NCBI GenBank assembly: GCA_900540705.1
Contig: UQGR01000028.1
Span: 1-27,129, forward strand
DNA length: 27,129 nt
Origin: an uncultured Mollicutes bacterium
GTDB lineage: Bacteria; Bacillota_I; Bacilli_A; Acholeplasmatales; Anaeroplasmataceae
Reading direction: 5' to 3'
Shown: piece by piece, positions 23,783-27,129 of the stretch
How positions within the stretch are numbered: the stretch's first letter is position 1
How the letters are laid out: each line of letters begins with the position of its first letter
Notes under the pieces: generated by a model
Told to the model about the DNA's origin: nothing
Seen by the model: only the letters and a program-made list of their open reading frames with translations
Databases searched by the model: none
Program-made: the position numbers and the translations under genes

Positions 23783-25012
23783 ATGGTCAATTTATTGAGA
23801 AAAATGTTTATTAAAAATTATGAAAATGTTAAGGAAGAGAAGGTTAGGCTTGCTCATGGGAAGCTAGCTAGCTTTTTTGGCATTATTTCAAATTTGATTT
23901 TATTTGTCATTAAATTGTTTGCGGGAATTATTTCTAGTAGTATTTCCATTATTGCAGATAGTATCAACAACTTATCTGATATGGGGTCTTCTGTAATTAC
24001 TCTAGTTGGATTTAAGCTTGCCAGTGCGCCAGCGGATAATGAGCATCCATATGGTCATCAAAGAATGGAATATATTTCTGGCTTGATTGTATCTATCATT
24101 ATTATGTTTGTTGGGGGTAGTCTTTTATTTTCATCCATAGAAAAGATAATCGGCTATGCACCAGTAGAAATAGATAAGCTTGTGATTTATATTTCGATTG
24201 GCATTTTATCAGTATCCATACTTATCAAGCTTCTCCAATCTATTTTTAATCGTAAGATGGGTAAAATTATTAATTCTTTGGCTTTAGAGGCTACAAGTAA
24301 GGATAGTTTAAACGATTGTTTTTCTACTTTAGCCTTACTGATTGGAAATATCATTTTATTATTTGTTCCAAATATGCCGTTTAGTTTAGATGGGGTACTT
24401 GGTATTTTAGTTTCTTTGTTCATTATTTATTCAGGTATTAAGCTAATAAAGGAAACGATTGATCCTTTAATTGGTGTTTCTACTGATGCAGAATTTATCA
24501 AAAACATTTTAAATGTAATTAAAGAGGAGCCTTTGGTCTTGGGATATCATGACCCAGTATGCCATATGTATGGTCCGACAAAATGCTTTATGACAATCCA
24601 TGTAGAAGTAGATGCAAATCAGAAAATGTTGATAGTTCACGATGCCATAGATAATTTAGAAAAGAAGGTCTTTGACGATTTTGGAGTGGAGCTGACCATT
24701 CATATGGATCCCATTGATATCGACAATGAAGAAACAAATGATTTAAGAAGAAGAGTTAAAGAGGCAGTAAAGGAAATCGATGAGCAGCTTTCTATCCATG
24801 ATTTTAGAATTGTTGCAGGACTAACGCATACGAATATCATTTTCGATTTGGTTAGACCATATAAGTATCGGCTGAATGACGGAGAAATTTTAAAGCTTCT
24901 GCAACAAAAGATACAGGATGATAATAAGACTTATTATTTTGTTGTTCATTTTGACAATCAATTTGTTAAAAGTGAAGAAATGAATAAGGAATTTGAGAAG
25001 GAAAAAGAGTAG
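23783..25012 (+). CDS. Cation diffusion facilitator, probably manganese-type exporter
   Basis: A proton-coupled divalent metal exporter in the plasma membrane, 409 residues. Six membrane segments span about 28-220. The metal site reads N62-xxx-D66 in segment 2 (ADSINNLSDMGSS) and D174-xxx-D178 in segment 5 (SKDSLNDCFS). This N-D/D-D pattern is that of Mn2+ CDFs such as pneumococcal MntE, whereas zinc types usually carry His in segment 5. The family loop EHPYGHQRMEY follows segment 2. The cytosolic part (about 225-409) is double the usual size and seems to hold two ferredoxin-like domains, a form seen in other Firmicutes. ATG 23783 follows AGAGGCGAAG. Confidence 0.92.
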   Translation: MVNLLRKMFIKNYENVKEEKVRLAHGKLASFFGIISNLILFVIKLFAGIISSSISIIADSINNLSDMGSSVITLVGFKLASAPADNEHPYGHQRMEYISGLIVSIIIMFVGGSLLFSSIEKIIGYAPVEIDKLVIYISIGILSVSILIKLLQSIFNRKMGKIINSLALEATSKDSLNDCFSTLALLIGNIILLFVPNMPFSLDGVLGILVSLFIIYSGIKLIKETIDPLIGVSTDAEFIKNILNVIKEEPLVLGYHDPVCHMYGPTKCFMTIHVEVDANQKMLIVHDAIDNLEKKVFDDFGVELTIHMDPIDIDNEETNDLRRRVKEAVKEIDEQLSIHDFRIVAGLTHTNIIFDLVRPYKYRLNDGEILKLLQQKIQDDNKTYYFVVHFDNQFVKSEEMNKEFEKEKE

Positions 25013-25046
25013 ACAGTTGTTTTTAATAACTGTTTTTCTTTTTTTA
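25013..25046 (+). terminator. Intrinsic terminator of the cation efflux gene
   Basis: A 6-bp stem ACAGTT/AACTGT (25013-25018 with 25028-25033), starting one base after the stop, is followed by a T-rich tract broken by one C. The stem is short but the tract is long. Confidence 0.75.
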
Positions 25047-25062
25047 TGCAAAAAAATATTTC

Positions 25063-25091
25063 TTGATATTAAAGTGGAATCATGATATAAT
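25063..25091 (+). promoter_or_regulatory. Promoter of the rpsF-ssb-rpsR operon (extended -10)
   Basis: TTGATA at 25063-25068, 17-bp spacer, TATAAT at 25086-25091 preceded by TGA. The expected start is near 25098. Confidence 0.85.
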
Positions 25092-25097
25092 TATTAA

Positions 25098-25165
25098 GCA
25101 TTTTGTGAAATGCCCTTGCCTAGAAGCTATGCTAGGCCAAAAGTCCATAAGGAGGTTAACAAACT
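25098..25165 (+). promoter_or_regulatory. Structured leader of rpsF mRNA, candidate S6/S18 autoregulatory element
   Basis: Two hairpins fill the leader: GCATTT/AAATGC (25098-25103 with 25108-25113, loop TGTG) right at the predicted transcript start, and GCCTAG/CTAGGC (25118-25123 with 25132-25137). AAGGAGGT at 25150-25157 serves rpsF. Many bacteria carry an S6:S18-binding element here, but its hallmark bulged CCG was not seen, so the assignment is tentative. Confidence 0.4.
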
Positions 25166-25453
25166 ATGAAGAAGTATGAAGTAATGTATATCATTCGTGC
25201 TAACCTAGATCAGGAAGCAATTAAAGCGGAGGTTGCAAATGTTTCTAACATTTTTACAACCAATGATTCTAAGGTTTTAGAATGTAAGGAATGGGGTTTA
25301 AGAGAGTTAGCCTATGAAATCGAACATGCCCGTAAGGGATATTATGTTTGGATGTTAGTAGATGCAACTCCTAAGGCTATTTCAGAATTTAACCGTATTG
25401 CAGGTTATAATGAAAACATTATCCGTCATATCGTTGTTGTAGATGGCGAATAA
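25166..25453 (+). CDS. rpsF: 30S ribosomal protein bS6
   Basis: The small-subunit protein that binds 16S rRNA together with S18 in the platform. The 95-residue length is normal. The N-terminus MKKYEVMYIIRANLD, central LRELAYEIEHARKGYYVWM and C-terminal RIAGYNENIIRHIVV are diagnostic. A perfect AAGGAGGT lies 8 nt before the ATG. It is first in the conserved rpsF-ssb-rpsR order. Confidence 0.98.
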   Translation: MKKYEVMYIIRANLDQEAIKAEVANVSNIFTTNDSKVLECKEWGLRELAYEIEHARKGYYVWMLVDATPKAISEFNRIAGYNENIIRHIVVVDGE

Positions 25454-25470
25454 TTAAAAGAGGTACGAAT

Positions 25471-25986
25471 ATGAACAAAGTACTATTAGTTGGTAGAATT
25501 ACCAAGGATCCAGAGATTCGTTATACGGCGTCTGGAATTCCAAGTGTAGCATTTACTATAGCTGTTGATCGTGGTATGCGTGACGCTAACGGAAATAGAC
25601 AAGCTGATTTTATTAATTGTATTGCTTGGCGTGGTCAGGCAGATTTTATTTCTAGATTTATAAAGAAGGGATATTTGTTATCTGTAGAAGGTCGTATCCA
25701 AACTAGAAATTATCAGGCTCAGGACGGACAAACGCGCTATGTGACAGAGGTTGTTTTGGATTCAGTTGAAAATCTTCAGCCAAGAGATCCAAATGCACAG
25801 CCATCCAATTATCAGCCTAATCAAAACTATCAGCAGCCACAACAATATCAACAACAGAATAATTACCAGGGATATAATAATCCTACCTATGGGACACCAT
25901 ATCAGGGTACCCCTGCATCACAGCCAGAACAAGAGGCTCCTCAGAGCTTCAATGTAGATGTTGCTGATGATGACTTACCATTCTAA
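25471..25986 (+). CDS. ssb: Single-stranded DNA-binding protein
   Basis: A 171-residue SSB with an OB fold at 1-105 (MNKVLLVGRITKDPEIRYT, then FINCIAWRGQADFI and GRIQTRNYQ). A flexible Gln/Asn/Tyr-rich linker (about 110-150) leads to the conserved acidic tail DDDLPF that docks replication and repair partners. It starts 17 nt after rpsF, with an AAAGAGG-type ribosome site. It coats single-stranded DNA at forks. The Gln/Tyr repeats in the linker are typical of Gram-positive SSBs. Confidence 0.98.
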   Translation: MNKVLLVGRITKDPEIRYTASGIPSVAFTIAVDRGMRDANGNRQADFINCIAWRGQADFISRFIKKGYLLSVEGRIQTRNYQAQDGQTRYVTEVVLDSVENLQPRDPNAQPSNYQPNQNYQQPQQYQQQNNYQGYNNPTYGTPYQGTPASQPEQEAPQSFNVDVADDDLPF

Positions 25987-26007
25987 AAATTTAAGGAGGA
26001 TATATTT

Positions 26008-26253
26008 ATGCAGCAGAATCGTAGAAACGATCGTGGCGAGCGTCGTGGTCGTAAAAAAGTTTGCTATTTTACTCAAAACCATATTGAACATATTGATTTT
26101 AAGGATGTAGATTTATTAAGAAAGTTTGTTACGGATAGAGGCAAAATTTTACCTCGTCGTATTACTGGTACATCTGCAAAATATCAAAGAAAGCTTGCAA
26201 TTGCTATTAAGCGTGCACGCCATATGGCTTTATTACCATTCGTTAAAGACTAG
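26008..26253 (+). CDS. rpsR: 30S ribosomal protein bS18
   Basis: The 81-residue partner of S6 on the 30S platform. It has a basic N-terminus (RRNDRGERRGRKK) and the family core IDFKDVDLLRKFVTDRGKI, then LPRRITGTSAKYQRKLA and the closing ARHMALLPFVKD. AAGGAGG precedes the ATG. It is the last gene of the operon, followed by a terminator 17 nt after the stop. Confidence 0.98.
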   Translation: MQQNRRNDRGERRGRKKVCYFTQNHIEHIDFKDVDLLRKFVTDRGKILPRRITGTSAKYQRKLAIAIKRARHMALLPFVKD

Positions 26254-26270
26254 GTAAAGAGTTGAATTAG

Positions 26271-26309
26271 GTCTCACTTCATTATAGTAGTGAGACTTTT
26301 AATTTTTTT
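26271..26309 (+). terminator. Intrinsic terminator of rpsF-ssb-rpsR
   Basis: A perfect 8-bp stem GTCTCACT/AGTGAGAC (26271-26278 with 26289-26296), 10-nt loop, then TTTTAATTTTTTT. Confidence 0.9.
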
Positions 26310-26337
26310 CAAGAGTAATATAAATGTACAATGGGCA

Positions 26338-26366
26338 TTGCATTTTTCATTTTTATTTGATATAAT
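26338..26366 (+). promoter_or_regulatory. Promoter of the lipoprotein gene (extended -10)
   Basis: TTGCAT at 26338-26343, 17-bp spacer, TATAAT at 26361-26366 preceded by TGA. Confidence 0.75.
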
Positions 26367-26397
26367 AAGGTATCTTATAGAGTAAGGTTGGGATATT

Positions 26398-27018
26398 ATG
26401 AAGAAAATAATTAGTTTGGCATTTGTATCCTTAATAGGTTTATTTGGTTGTTCCTCACAAGATAATGAATCCATAGATTATGGTCTTTTGGGTTTTGAAA
26501 ATTTAAATCAGTCCCTTGAACTAAAAACACAATGGGATAGAGAAGATGGAGTATTAGACCCATTTTCTAATTTGGATATTGAAATTTTGAAAAAGACAAA
26601 TACGTATTCCTATCAATTTTTAGGTGATAATTATAAATACTATTATTCTTGTGATATTAGTGAGAATGCTGGATTTTATTACGCGGATGTAATGAAGGCT
26701 GATGGAAAATATAGGGTGAGATTTTTTGATCATTTAACAGAACCTTACAATTCTTATTCCTCTTCTCCATCTGCTTTTATAGACGGCATAGAATCTAATG
26801 GCACTTTTAGTTATGCATTAAGAAAAACAAATAGTCCTTTAGATATTCAAAAGGAATATTATGCTTTGTTCTATTGTATTTATCATGACGACTCTTTCCC
26901 TTATCGTGTCTATTTTGATTCTATGAGTATTTATTTTATTTCTAAGGATAAAAAATTTGATCAGTCATGTGTTAATATTTTAGATAATGATTCTAAAATT
27001 CACTTATTTAAGGCATAG
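26398..27018 (+). CDS. Lipoprotein of unknown function
   Basis: A 206-residue protein I do not recognise. A signal peptide with lipobox LFGC gives lipidated Cys18, followed by a polar SSQDNES linker, so it is anchored on the outer membrane face. The mature part is rich in Tyr, Phe, Asp and Ser with no internal membrane segment or repeat; patterns such as KYYYSCDISENAGFYY suggest beta strands. Two cysteines (in YYSCD and LFYCIYHD) could form a disulfide with each other or with the late C in QSCVN. The gene stands alone, with its own promoter and terminator. The ribosome site is weak (AAGGTTGGGA). Confidence 0.88.
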   Translation: MKKIISLAFVSLIGLFGCSSQDNESIDYGLLGFENLNQSLELKTQWDREDGVLDPFSNLDIEILKKTNTYSYQFLGDNYKYYYSCDISENAGFYYADVMKADGKYRVRFFDHLTEPYNSYSSSPSAFIDGIESNGTFSYALRKTNSPLDIQKEYYALFYCIYHDDSFPYRVYFDSMSIYFISKDKKFDQSCVNILDNDSKIHLFKA

Positions 27019-27052
27019 ATTTCTTTTATAAAAAAAATATAATTTATTAATA

Positions 27053-27088
27053 AACTGAGGGTTTAAAGGTACTCTTGGTTTTTTTGTT
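27053..27088 (+). terminator. Intrinsic terminator of the lipoprotein gene
   Basis: A 10-bp stem with three G-U pairs (27053-27062 with 27071-27080), 8-nt loop, continuing into a T9 tract. The remaining 41 bases of the window show no feature. Confidence 0.7.
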
Positions 27089-27129
27089 TTGAAGAAGTGT
27101 ATTATTTGACATTTGATATTCCTTGTGTT

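Noticed and set aside
25751..25957. 68-codon frame inside ssb
   Set aside because: It is out of frame in the Gln/Asn-rich linker region of ssb, whose repeats give open frames by chance.

Overview
The window is low-G+C DNA, roughly a third G+C by eye, from a walled Gram-positive (Firmicutes/Bacillota) bacterium. Supporting signs are strong AGGAGG-type ribosome binding sites, Bacillus-like TTGACA/TATAAT promoters, a class A penicillin-binding protein, lipobox lipoproteins and an rpsF-ssb-rpsR operon. The standard code applies: TGG encodes Trp and one gene ends in TGA. The other 24 complete genes end in TAA or TAG, a bias that fits lineages near the Mollicutes, such as gut Erysipelotrichia or uncultured Bacilli. 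That placement is inference. No tRNA, rRNA, CRISPR array, insertion sequence or prophage gene was seen.

Region 1 (1-13799) is a uronate/uronide catabolic locus. An AraC-type regulator fused to a GH39-like glycosidase domain (minus strand, cut by the window edge) diverges from an eight-gene plus-strand operon. The operon encodes a sugar-type ABC importer (two-domain ATPase, two permeases, binding lipoprotein), an alpha/beta-hydrolase esterase, an old-yellow-enzyme/FadH-type Fe-S flavoprotein reductase, UxuA and UxuB. UxuB and UxuA convert fructuronate through mannonate to 2-keto-3-deoxygluconate. The esterase and enoate-type reductase suggest that the imported compound is an esterified or unsaturated uronide. 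The ATPase carries a coiled-coil insert of about 160-185 residues and the first permease a coiled-coil N-terminal extension of about 225 residues. This paired modification is the most unusual feature of the window.

Region 2 (13800-18176) holds two small regulator modules. The first is a DERQ-motif membrane protein, an XRE regulator and a NatAB-like ABC exporter, all overlapping, behind a near-consensus promoter. The second is an XRE regulator plus a DERQ-like membrane protein, divergent from an unrecognised membrane protein. A perfect palindrome sits across the two divergent promoters.

Region 3 (18121-21984, minus strand) is a tightly overlapping four-gene operon: a secreted beta-rich protein that resembles aerolysin/ETX-MTX2 pore formers, then an FtsX/MacB-like permease, a MacB/LolD-type ATPase and a second FtsX/MacB-like permease. 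It looks like a self-contained export, immunity or toxin-type system.

Region 4 (21985-27129) is mostly housekeeping: a compact class A PBP, a divergent cation-diffusion facilitator with a manganese-type metal motif, rpsF-ssb-rpsR with a structured leader, and a lipoprotein of unknown function. Nearly every transcription unit ends in a readable intrinsic terminator.
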